Below, piece by piece: positions 38,571 to 46,335 of a stretch of 64,000 bases of DNA. Origin of the DNA: Thermococcus piezophilus (GTDB lineage: Archaea > Methanobacteriota_B > Thermococci > Thermococcales > Thermococcaceae); the NCBI RefSeq assembly GCF_001647085.1, contig NZ_CP015520.1, positions 1,756,219-1,820,218 on the forward strand. The letters are read 5' to 3'. Position numbers and translations under genes: made by a program. How positions within the stretch are numbered: the first letter of the stretch is position 1; every line of letters starts with the position of its first letter. The notes beneath the pieces are model-generated. The model searched no databases and was not told the origin of the DNA. It was given only the letters and a program-made list of their open reading frames with translations.

Positions 38571-38978
38571 ATGGAGGGGAAGGCTCCGATTAAGGTCTAC
38601 ATGACGAGAAAGCTCATTGGCGTCGCGCCCGACGATACGGTGAAGCGGGCCTGTGAAGTGATGGTCGAGTTCGACATCGGCTCCCTTGTGGTAGTGGAGG
38701 AGGGACGGGTCGTCGGCTTCTTCACCAAGAGCGATATAATAAGACGCGTTGTGATTCCCGGCCTTCCGAACACGACACCGGCGAAAGATATAATGAGCAG
38801 CGAGCTCATAGCCGTGGACGAAAACACCCCGCTCAGGGAAGTTCTCGATCTGATGGCCAAAAAGGGAATAAAGCACATGCTCATCGAGGAGAAAGGCAAA
38901 ATAGTGGGCATCTTCAGCCTAAGCGACCTTCTCACCGCAAGCAGAAGAAAGCTCGAAACTGCCATAGCCGCGGAGTGA
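38571..38978 (+). CDS. Two-CBS-domain protein
   Basis: 135 residues consisting only of a CBS pair: VYMTRKLIGVAPDDTVKRAC...VGFFTKSDI and KDIMSSELIAVDENTPL...VGIFSLSDLL. Such modules bind adenosine nucleotides and regulate partner proteins. The ATG 38571 follows GGTGAT, and a TATA-like GTTATATAG lies at about 38530-38538. The phosphoesterase gene begins 6 bp after the stop, so the two are likely co-transcribed. Confidence 0.93.
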   Translation: MEGKAPIKVYMTRKLIGVAPDDTVKRACEVMVEFDIGSLVVVEEGRVVGFFTKSDIIRRVVIPGLPNTTPAKDIMSSELIAVDENTPLREVLDLMAKKGIKHMLIEEKGKIVGIFSLSDLLTASRRKLETAIAAE

Positions 38979-38984
38979 TGGGCG

Positions 38985-40496
38985 ATGATTCGAATAGCTC
39001 ACATAAGCGACACCCACATAACAAGCGAGTCAGCGTACAAGGGCTACGCCTACGACCTCATAGTGAGCGAAATCAACAGAGGAAACTTCGACTTCGTGAT
39101 CCACACGGGCGACGTCACCAATCAAGGACTGCGCGAGGAGTATGAACGGGCAGCATATGAACTGAAGAAGATTCAGAAACCTCTGGTCGTCATCCCCGGA
39201 AACCACGACGTTAGAAACGTCGGTTATGAGCTCTTCCAGAAGTTCATTGGGCCTCTGAACGGCGTTTTTGAGTTCGAGAATGGTGTCGTTATCTGGGTCG
39301 ATTCGACGATTCCAGATTTGAGCGACGGCAGGGTCGGCGGCTATAAGTTCAAGTGGCTGAAAGCAAAGCTGGAGGAGTACTCCAAAAGGGAGTTCAAAAT
39401 CATTGCTGCCCACCACCACATCGTCCCTCTGCCCGACACAGGGCGTGAGAGGAACGTGCTCTTCAACGCCGGCGACGTCCTCGATTTAATGCTCAGGCAC
39501 GAAGTCAGCCTCTACACGTGCGGTCACAAGCACGTACCCAACGTTTACAGGGTTGAGGACATGGTAGTGGACAACGCGGGCTGCACCTCCTGCAGGAAGA
39601 CGCGCAAGGGTGACGTGAACAGCTACAACATCATAACTCTTCACGATGACGGAAGGATAGAGGTTACTATAAAGCGCGTTACCGGAGAGAGGGCAAAGAA
39701 AGAGCGCGAACCTGTAAGGCCAAAGATTTTCGTCCCCAAGGAGAAAAGGCTTTTCAGGATAGTCCAGCTCAGTGAGAGCAACGTCTCGGACAGGGTTTAC
39801 TTCAGGAGAAAAGTGCTCGAAAACGCCATAAGAACGATAAACGAGCGCATAAAGCCAGACCTGGTGATCCACTGCGGCGATATCGTGGATATGGGAATAG
39901 AGAGGTACTACGAAAAGGCCTACGAGTTCTACGAGAAAATAAAAGCCCAGAAGCTCGTCGTTCCCGGCCACAATGACATAACATATCTCGGCTACGACCT
40001 CTTCAGAGAGTACTTCGGCGACCCAAATATCCTCGAAATCGGGAGATTCACCTTTATTCCGGTGATAAGCGCCCAGTACGAGACACCGATTGGGGTTGTG
40101 GGGAGGATAGGACAGAGAATTATAGCCAAACACCTTGAGGAGTACCGCGAGACGTTCACGGTGGTGGTTATGCACCACAACATCGTGCCCATTCCGCGGA
40201 GCAGAGAGAGGGGCTTCCTAGAGGATGCCGGAGACGTGCTGAGGATGCTGACAAGAGAAAAGGCCAACCTCGTTCTGACTGGCCACGGTGGCAACTCCTT
40301 CGGTATAAAGGTGGAGAACACGCCCATAGTCAACGCCAGCTCGGTAAGCTGGGAGCTCCACAGGAACCCCTACGGGAACACCTTCAACCTCATAGATATA
40401 TACCGCGACCTGATGGTGGTCTTCGAGGTACAGGCAACGTGGGGTTCAGGCAGACTGCTGGGGATGTGGAAAATAAAAGAGCCCTTTAACCCCTGA
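38985..40496 (+). CDS. Tandem calcineurin-like phosphoesterase, second copy degenerate
   Basis: 503 residues with two metallophosphoesterase domains. Domain 1 (about 1-220) has every metal motif: HISDTHI, HTGDVTN, GNHDVR, AAHHHIV and CGHKHVPN. Domain 2 (about 255-500) repeats the layout but with QLSESNV, HCGDIVD, GHNDI, MHHNIV and TGHGGNS: the DxH, GNHD and GHxH motifs are all altered, so it probably has a structural or regulatory role. Likely a cyclic-nucleotide or nucleotide phosphodiesterase. Linked to the CBS gene. Confidence 0.9.
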   Translation: MIRIAHISDTHITSESAYKGYAYDLIVSEINRGNFDFVIHTGDVTNQGLREEYERAAYELKKIQKPLVVIPGNHDVRNVGYELFQKFIGPLNGVFEFENGVVIWVDSTIPDLSDGRVGGYKFKWLKAKLEEYSKREFKIIAAHHHIVPLPDTGRERNVLFNAGDVLDLMLRHEVSLYTCGHKHVPNVYRVEDMVVDNAGCTSCRKTRKGDVNSYNIITLHDDGRIEVTIKRVTGERAKKEREPVRPKIFVPKEKRLFRIVQLSESNVSDRVYFRRKVLENAIRTINERIKPDLVIHCGDIVDMGIERYYEKAYEFYEKIKAQKLVVPGHNDITYLGYDLFREYFGDPNILEIGRFTFIPVISAQYETPIGVVGRIGQRIIAKHLEEYRETFTVVVMHHNIVPIPRSRERGFLEDAGDVLRMLTREKANLVLTGHGGNSFGIKVENTPIVNASSVSWELHRNPYGNTFNLIDIYRDLMVVFEVQATWGSGRLLGMWKIKEPFNP

Positions 40497-40509
40497 TAAC
40501 TCCGTCAAG

Positions 40510-40686
40510 TCTTACCCGCCAGTGCGGGACGGGAATCCTCCAGACAGGCCCTTTAAAAGCAAAAACCTTTCAAGACTGTCTCCTCGGGGCTGGTTCCCAA
40601 AATTGGTGGCGGGGGCAAGTAGATCCCCCGCAAACCGATGAAGCACCCTGGAGGGAGTTATGACGTCCGGGGAACTCCTTCAGGGT
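40510..40686. ncRNA. Structured non-coding segment, possible transposon-end remnant
   Basis: The 183-bp gap between convergent genes is packed with inverted repeats: CCCGC/GCGGG (40515-40519, 40524-40528), AGACAG/CTGTCT (40542-40547, 40576-40581), GCGGGGG/CCCCCGC (40609-40615, 40625-40631), and a 15-16-bp arm hairpin from CACCCTGG (40644) to CAGGGTG (40680-40686), with one bulge. It encodes no protein. It resembles the ends plus RNA of a TnpB-type element without its genes, or an unknown ncRNA. Orientation unknown. Confidence 0.4.
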
Positions 40687-41579
40687 GAAGGGGAGGTCAG
40701 CTTCTCCCCAATTCTCTCCATAAGCCTCTCCATTATGTCCTCCATGATGGTGTTAATCGTGTTCTCAAGCTCGACGTTGTTGAGGACCGGCACACCGTGC
40801 TCCCTGGCACGTTCAATGAGAAAATCCTGAATCTCAAGGATCGCCTCAATGTGCTTGAGGTAGTAGTCCACTGGTCTTTTGCTGTAGCGGGCCCTCTCGT
40901 AGAACCTGGCCTCAAGGTCTTTTCGGCCATCCACGGTTATCACGTACATGAAACTGTTCTCCCTTAGCTCTATGTATCCGGGAACTAGGTGTATGCCCTC
41001 GATTATCGCGTTGAAGCCCTCCTTGTAAGCCCTCTCAAGGACGGCGTTGACGCCAACAGAGACGTGCTGAACCTGGTTCTCAAAGCCCCGTATGAGAGGC
41101 GAATTCTCCTTCCTGCCCGCACCTATTACCTTCCACGCGAGGAAGGATGAGGTGTGAAGGTCGGGGAGGAGCTCGGGGGCTATTATCTTCCTCATGACTT
41201 CTCGTATTGTATCCGTGCCTATGACGCTCCTGATCCCAAGGCGAAAGGCTAACTCCGTCGCTATGGTTGATTTCCCCACGCCTGTGGCGCCGCCGAGCAG
41301 TATGGTTATCGGCACCTTGAGACGTCTGAGCTGACGCCAGAGGAGGTAGCGCTTTGCTGCCTCCTTCAGACCATGGTCAAGGAGCTTCTGATAGGTCAGC
41401 TCGTGGATATCCTCAGTGGTTATGAGCTTGCGCTTCCGCTCCTTCAGTTCTTTCTGAACCTCCGTAGCTATGATGTACGCTATTCCCACGTCAACCCCTG
41501 CGAGGGTTATTGAGCGCGTGAGGATTCCCCGTGAGAACGGAAGGCGTATCTTCCTTTCTGGGTCGGTAACGATTATCAT
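40680..41579 (-). CDS. pgk2: 2-phosphoglycerate kinase
   Basis: 299 residues. An N-terminal ATP-cone-like regulatory part (about 1-90) precedes a P-loop kinase with [31 protein letters not shown], and EGIHLVPGY. It phosphorylates 2-phosphoglycerate to 2,3-diphosphoglycerate, the precursor of the osmolyte and thermoprotectant cyclic 2,3-diphosphoglycerate in methanogens. It overlaps the next gene's stop by 4 bp, and together they form the complete two-step pathway. Confidence 0.9.
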   Translation of the reverse strand: MIIVTDPERKIRLPFSRGILTRSITLAGVDVGIAYIIATEVQKELKERKRKLITTEDIHELTYQKLLDHGLKEAAKRYLLWRQLRRLKVPITILLGGATGVGKSTIATELAFRLGIRSVIGTDTIREVMRKIIAPELLPDLHTSSFLAWKVIGAGRKENSPLIRGFENQVQHVSVGVNAVLERAYKEGFNAIIEGIHLVPGYIELRENSFMYVITVDGRKDLEARFYERARYSKRPVDYYLKHIEAILEIQDFLIERAREHGVPVLNNVELENTINTIMEDIMERLMERIGEKLTSPSP

Positions 41580-42874
41580 GCTCTCCCCTCCAGCAAGGAA
41601 CGGCCAAGGGTTAATACGGCACTCCTCAGGTCTTTGCCGTCGATATTGACCGGCTCGTTGTCAAGATAGATGACCTCTATTCCCCTCTCCAGTGCCCACC
41701 TCGTAACCACGTCAACCGCAGCGGCTTTGAGCTCGACGGCAACGGCGTCTATTCCCTCAAAGCCCCCCAAATCCCTCCAGAGGAGTGGCCTCTTCGAGAG
41801 GTTGCCCGAGTTGTATAGCACTTCAGCGCCAAGCATTTCAAGGTACTCCTTCGCCTTTGGAAGGGCCTCACCGGAGGTCATCACGAGGCCGAGCCTCTTC
41901 CCGGAGACCTCACCGAGGGGTCTCGGACGGAAGGCCGTCAAGTGAAGATCCGCGTCAGGGTTGGTATCGTGGATGACGTTTTCCAAAGCTTTCATCTTTT
42001 CTTCACCCACGGAGTCTGCTCTCGTAACCACGACGATATCCGCCATTGCCAATCTGAAGGGCCCAAAGTAGCCCCGTATGAAGTCCAGCTTCTGATCGGC
42101 ACTGACCACAACAACGTACCGGTCGGCTTTATAAGCTGGAAACGTCGCCCCGCTGCCCTCTAGGATTATCAAGTCGTTGGGCAGGCTCTCGGCAAGCTTC
42201 ACCCCCGCGTCCACAACATCGAAGAAGGGAAAGCCCGCCATGCCGCCGCCGCAGCGCCTGCAGCCTATTGTTGTAACGCGCGACGTCAGCGCATCCTCAA
42301 AGTGATCTGATGCCGCATGCTTGCCGTTCTCGGCCAGCTTAAGCAGGAACTCTGGGGTTATCTCGAACCTTTCTCCCTCTATCAGCTCAGGCTCCTCTGG
42401 ACCGCCGCGCCCCATGGTGACGATGACAGGTCTGGCTATCGTCTTAAGGATTCTCGCCACGAAGCCGCTCACGGCCGTCTTCCCCACCCTCTTCCCTGTG
42501 CCAATAATAGCTATACTCGGCTTTCCAAGCCTTTTCATGGGGCTTGGCTTGAAGTAGAAGTCCGCACCGCGGTATGCCACGCCGTAGAGCATGCAGATGG
42601 ATGCTATCTTAAAGCGGTCCTCATAGTTGAGGACGGGCTCATCACTCAGATCAACGACCTCTTCAACTTCGTTTTCCTCCAGCGCCCGCCTGATGGCATT
42701 AAGATAGTTGGGTGAATGATAAACCTTAACCCCCACTTTCCTCTCGACCTCTTCGATACTACCAATCTTTTCGCTTCCCCCGAGGAAGACGGCGCAGCAG
42801 ACGTTACCAAGCTTTTTAATCGCCCATGCAGTGACACCTGGATAGTGCTCACCGTCGATTAGAGCGAGCCTCAT
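41576..42874 (-). CDS. cpgS: Cyclic 2,3-diphosphoglycerate synthetase
   Basis: 432 residues. The P-loop [19 protein letters not shown] is near residue 122, with the conserved [24 protein letters not shown] and [16 protein letters not shown] segments of this enzyme family. It closes 2,3-diphosphoglycerate into its cyclic pyrophosphate using ATP. Coupled by a 4-bp overlap to 2-phosphoglycerate kinase. Known from thermophilic methanogens, where the product accumulates to high levels. Whether this organism accumulates it is not shown by sequence. Confidence 0.92.
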   Translation of the reverse strand: MRLALIDGEHYPGVTAWAIKKLGNVCCAVFLGGSEKIGSIEEVERKVGVKVYHSPNYLNAIRRALEENEVEEVVDLSDEPVLNYEDRFKIASICMLYGVAYRGADFYFKPSPMKRLGKPSIAIIGTGKRVGKTAVSGFVARILKTIARPVIVTMGRGGPEEPELIEGERFEITPEFLLKLAENGKHAASDHFEDALTSRVTTIGCRRCGGGMAGFPFFDVVDAGVKLAESLPNDLIILEGSGATFPAYKADRYVVVVSADQKLDFIRGYFGPFRLAMADIVVVTRADSVGEEKMKALENVIHDTNPDADLHLTAFRPRPLGEVSGKRLGLVMTSGEALPKAKEYLEMLGAEVLYNSGNLSKRPLLWRDLGGFEGIDAVAVELKAAAVDVVTRWALERGIEVIYLDNEPVNIDGKDLRSAVLTLGRSLLEGRA

Positions 42875-42961
42875 ATAACCACCCGCCCTTATTTATCCCC
42901 AGGACATTATAACCTTTCGATGGATTTTTAATCGTGAGCTTTTAACAAGGGTGATGGTACT

Positions 42962-43835
42962 ATGGCATTGGGACGGTTGGGTGATTCTGCCCACCTGTAT
43001 CCCGGAAGCCCCGCAACGCTCATCGGGGTTTTTGATGAAGGCTGTGTTCTTGTCGACCCCGACCAGGGGAGCGGCAGGCATAAAGACCTGAAGAGGGAAG
43101 TTAGAAAGCTCGGACTGGATATCAAATCACAGCTCGTCACCCACGGCCATGCCGACCACGTTTCAGTTGCCCCGAAGATAAACGCTCCGCTCTTCATCCA
43201 CCGTTTCGAGTTCTCCATTGCCTAGAGTCCCCTCAACAGGAAATTGCTTACCTTCAGCTCGAAAGCTCCCAGGGGCTTTCTGACCTACCAGTTTCCAGAG
43301 GAAGTCAAAGTTCACGCCGTTTTGAGTGGGGTGACGAGCCATTCGGCCTCAAGGCGATAAGGCTCAACGGACATTCGCCCAGAATGACGGGTTTTCTTGA
43401 CGAGGAGAACAGGATAATCTACGCTGGCGATTCATTCTTTGGCAAGAGGTTGATAATGGCCGTAGGCGTTCCCTACTTCGTTGAGCCAGAATTATTTAAA
43501 GCTTCAATTATTGAATTACAGAATTATGCAGAAGATGATTACACCCTCGTTCCCCCCATGGGGAGGTTGTGAGCGGCGAGGAAGCTCTTAAGCTCCTTGA
43601 TTTCAACATGAAACGCGTCGAAGGGCTGGAGGCGTTAATTCCCAGGCTCCTCAGAACGCCGATGAGTCTCGACGAGCTGGCTTTTAAGATAATGGGGCAC
43701 TACGGTGTCAAAGTTACTCCACAAAAACTCGCCCTTAACCTCGTCCCCCTAAGGGCAATTATAGCGGAGCTCTACAACGAGGGAAAAATAGAGGCCGTCG
43801 CGGATAATGGACTGAAGTGGAGAACCGCTCCATAA
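42962..43835 (+). pseudogene. Metallo-beta-lactamase-fold hydrolase, decayed
   Basis: ATG 42962 behind GGTGAT opens MALGRLGDSAHLYPGSPATL and reaches the metal motif THGHADHVS. A TAG at 43223-43225 interrupts RFEFSIA/SPLNRKLL; a frameshift near 43320 restores EWGDEPFGLKAIRLNGHSP, continuing TGFLDEENRIIYAGDSFF; another near 43555 joins the C-terminal winged-helix part GEEALKLLDFNMKRVEGLEA to the stop at 43835. One nonsense change plus two frameshifts argue for real decay. The intact family are glyoxalase-II-like hydrolases with a C-terminal helix domain. Confidence 0.75.
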
Positions 43836-44465
43836 TCATTCTTCATCCGGATGGCACAGATACCTGTAGGGGCAGAACCTGCAGGCGTAGTCATTCCAGC
43901 CTTTGGGAGGCTTTCCTTTCTCGTAGTGCATCTTGACGTTGTAGAAGTGCCTGAGTGTCTCTCTGAAGAGCTTACCGTCGTAGGGCACCTCGAAGGCCTT
44001 GAAGTTGGGCCCCTTGACGATCGGGAAGCGGGAGAAGTCTATCCTGCTGATGACCTTCATCGGCTCGTTGTGAAGCTTTATGTAGTAGAGGTAGCCGTAC
44101 TCAGCTTCGGCCCAGCGGAGGTAGATGTTGAGCTGGGCCAAATGGTAGTCGTAGGGAACCCTCGGGAGGCTCGTCTTGCCCTTTATCTCGATGGGAAAGT
44201 CCCTTATGGCATCAACCCTGCCGTGGATCTCAAAGCCCAGTCTAGTGGAGCGCAGAATCATGTGCTTCTCAAGCTCAAAGCCAAAGCGCTTTGCCAGAAT
44301 CTCGCCGAGGACGTTGTGGGTATTTACCCCCTGGTTCAACCTCACCCTGACGAACTCGGGCCACCTCTCGGGGTAGCCCTTGAGCCTGAAGTATATTCTC
44401 CTCGGGCAGGTCAGGGCCTCGCTTGCGTAAAACTCAAGCAGTCCGTCGTTTTCCTCGTTGCCCAT
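43836..44465 (-). CDS. Solo Cas4-like RecB-family nuclease
   Basis: 209 residues. The nuclease core has GRVDAIRDFPIEIKGKTS (D and E-x-K) and HLAQLNIYL (Q-motif). An N-terminal Cys in ALTCPRRIYFRLKG and three C-terminal Cys in ACRFCPYRYLC make the four-Cys iron-sulphur site of Cas4. No other cas gene and no CRISPR repeat is near, so it is one of the solitary Cas4-like nucleases, probably for DNA repair. It abuts the stop of the dead MBL gene. Confidence 0.85.
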   Translation of the reverse strand: MGNEENDGLLEFYASEALTCPRRIYFRLKGYPERWPEFVRVRLNQGVNTHNVLGEILAKRFGFELEKHMILRSTRLGFEIHGRVDAIRDFPIEIKGKTSLPRVPYDYHLAQLNIYLRWAEAEYGYLYYIKLHNEPMKVISRIDFSRFPIVKGPNFKAFEVPYDGKLFRETLRHFYNVKMHYEKGKPPKGWNDYACRFCPYRYLCHPDEE

Positions 44466-44519
44466 CTCCTTCCCTCCAGATGAGGGGGTGGGTCATCGGT
44501 CCGCGAGCCTCACCACCCC

Positions 44520-44580
44520 AGCGTCAGCTAATACCGACGTCATCACCAATCAGACTGGGCAAGGGTCGTCATCCGCTTAG
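44520..44580 (-). ncRNA. C/D box small guide RNA
   Basis: Minus-strand order: C box GGATGA (44574-44569), a 15-nt guide (44568-44554), D' box CTGA (44553-44550), C' box GTGATGA (44546-44540), a 12-nt guide CGTCGGTATTAG (44539-44528) and D box CTGA (44527-44524). The spacing is that of archaeal 2'-O-methylation guides; box C departs by one base from TGATGA. A TATA-like AAATATTTAAAGG (minus, about 44600-44612) lies about 25 bp upstream. Targets would be complementary to the guides, with methylation five bases from D or D'; I could not identify them. Confidence 0.7.
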
Positions 44581-44642
44581 AGAATTAAGACTAACTGTGC
44601 CTTTAAATATTTGGGGGGCATAAGTGGGGATAAAAGCAAGAG

Positions 44643-44987
44643 TCAAAGAAGGGTGCCCCTCTTCCTCTTGAGCGAGTAACTTAGACCATAAGCCGGCCAG
44701 AGGCTCGGGGGCTGCTCGTAGTGGTGCAGGTTGCGGAGTATCTTCTCCGCGGCCTTCCGGTTCTTTGCCTTAACGCGGAGAACGCCGCGGTCGAGCTCGA
44801 CGGTTCCGCTGGAGAGCCTCAGTGTAAGCTTTGATCCGCTGACCTCGGGCCTAGCCTTCATCAAAAGCCGCCTGTAGTCCTCGTAGACCTCTTCACTCAA
44901 TTTCTGCTCAAGAAGGGCGGGTTTATTCCGTGGTTTAAATAGCTTCAATAACCAACTACTCGGGGGTTCTTCATCCATAGGGGCCAT
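44643..44987 (-). CDS. Conserved hypothetical protein
   Basis: 114 residues, basic, soluble, unrecognised. A charged helical N-terminal half (LEQKLSEEVYEDYRRLLMKA) is followed by a beta-hairpin region (SKLTLRLSSGTVELDRGVLRV) and a helix with many Lys/Arg (KNRKAAEKILRNLHH). Nucleic-acid binding is possible. ATG 44987 lies two bases after GGAGGT; ATG 44978 has better spacing and may be the true start. Confidence 0.65.
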   Translation of the reverse strand: MAPMDEEPPSSWLLKLFKPRNKPALLEQKLSEEVYEDYRRLLMKARPEVSGSKLTLRLSSGTVELDRGVLRVKAKNRKAAEKILRNLHHYEQPPSLWPAYGLSYSLKRKRGTLL

Positions 44988-45108
44988 CGACCTCCAAGGG
45001 ACTTCTCGCTTTTTTATTCGCCTTCCATGTTTTTAAGGCTTTCTCATCGCTTTTTGCCGAAATGCTGAGAGGGAATCCTTTTTAAGGTTTACACACTGAG
45101 TAAGTCCG

Positions 45109-45951
45109 ATGCCGTGGAAAACCCAACTAATCAAGCCGAGGATCAGGGCGATACTTTCAAAAGAGCTCCCCGCGGAGTTAGTGGATAAGCTCCCAAAGCA
45201 CTGGACGCAGATAGGCGACGTGCTAATCCTTCCGCTCAGGGAGGAGCTTGAGCCATACAAACACAGGATAGCCGAAGTCTATGCGGAGGTTCTCGGCGTC
45301 AAGGCCGTGCTTAGGAAAGGGCGCATATGTGGCGAATTTAGGGAGACAAACTATGAGCTCCTCTACGGGAACGACACTGTCACAATACACCGCGAGAACG
45401 GGATACTCTACAAGCTCGACGTGGCAAAGGTCATGTTCTCGCCAGCGAACGTCAAAGAGCGTGTTAGGATGGCCAAAATAGCAAAACCAGATGAGCTTGT
45501 CGTTGATATGTTTGCGGGAGTCGGCCACCTCAGCCTGCCAATGGCAGTTCACGGAGGGGCGAGGGTTATAGCCATAGAAAAGAGCCCTTACACCTTCCGC
45601 TTTCTGGTGGAGAACATCGAGCTTAATAAAGTGCAGGACAGGATGACGGCTTACAACATTGACAACCGCGACTTTCTAGGGGAGAACATCGCCGACAGGA
45701 TTCTCATGGGATACGTGGTGAAGACTCACGAGTTCATCCCTAAAGCGCTGAGCATAGCGAAGGACGAGGCGATAATCCACTACCACAACACCGTTCCCGA
45801 GAGGCTGATGCCGAGGGAACCCCTTGAGACCTTCCAGAAAACGGCCAGGGAATACGGCTACGAGGTGGAGAAGCTCAACGAGCTCGTTATAAAGCGCTAC
45901 GCTCCAGGGGTGTGGCACGTGGTTCTGGATTTAAGTGTCTTCAAGCGGTAG
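45109..45951 (+). CDS. taw2: tRNA wybutosine-synthesis aminocarboxypropyltransferase Taw2
   Basis: 280 residues of the Trm5/TYW2 family. It transfers the 3-amino-3-carboxypropyl group of S-adenosylmethionine to the wyosine precursor at G37 of tRNA-Phe. The SAM motif is VVDMFAGVGHLSLPMAVHGG (HLSLP rather than the Trm5 type), followed by AIEKSPYTFRFLVENIELN and a degenerate ILMGYVVKTHEF in place of the Trm5 NPPY-type motif, both as in P. horikoshii TYW2. Assignment over Trm5 rests on these motifs and length. Confidence 0.88.
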   Translation: MPWKTQLIKPRIRAILSKELPAELVDKLPKHWTQIGDVLILPLREELEPYKHRIAEVYAEVLGVKAVLRKGRICGEFRETNYELLYGNDTVTIHRENGILYKLDVAKVMFSPANVKERVRMAKIAKPDELVVDMFAGVGHLSLPMAVHGGARVIAIEKSPYTFRFLVENIELNKVQDRMTAYNIDNRDFLGENIADRILMGYVVKTHEFIPKALSIAKDEAIIHYHNTVPERLMPREPLETFQKTAREYGYEVEKLNELVIKRYAPGVWHVVLDLSVFKR

Positions 45952-46003
45952 TATAATCGCGGTTATAATAATCGCTATCATACAACGTCAGCAGTTGTCT
46001 TCA

Positions 46004-46165
46004 TCAGGCCCTTTCAAACCTCTTCCACAACGGCTCCCAGTCATCGCAGACGAAATTCATGTGGACTGTTTTCATGCACTTCCTGCATATCCCCTGTGTC
46101 GGGAAATACGAGTCTACCGCACCGAACCAGTGGCAGTTCTTGCAGGCTTTAAGACCTTCATCCAT
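46004..46165 (-). CDS. 53-residue zinc-ribbon-like mini protein
   Basis: ATG 46165 lies 5 bases after GGGTGA. The protein opens MDEGLKACKNCHWFGAVDS and continues FPTQGICRKCMKTVHMNF and CDDWEPLWKRFERA. CxxC (KACKNCHWF), CxxC (ICRKCMK) and a later C-D-D-W give five Cys, a typical Zn- or FeS-binding mini-protein pattern. A minus-strand TATA-like GGTTTATTCGG (about 46195-46205) lies about 30-40 bp upstream. It is divergent from the tungsten-oxidoreductase gene. Function unknown. Confidence 0.75.
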   Translation of the reverse strand: MDEGLKACKNCHWFGAVDSYFPTQGICRKCMKTVHMNFVCDDWEPLWKRFERA

Positions 46166-46335
46166 CGGGTTCACCCATGAAAATTCATGCGCTCCGAATA
46201 AACCTTTGGCTATTTGTGTTCGTCTTGGGTCATTGTAGTTAACAAATGGACTTAACGTAAAGGGTTCGGTGAAATGTTTCCTTTTGCGAAGCCCTTATAT
46301 CCTTCAAACCGAAAATCTCTCGAGGTGATTCTGAT

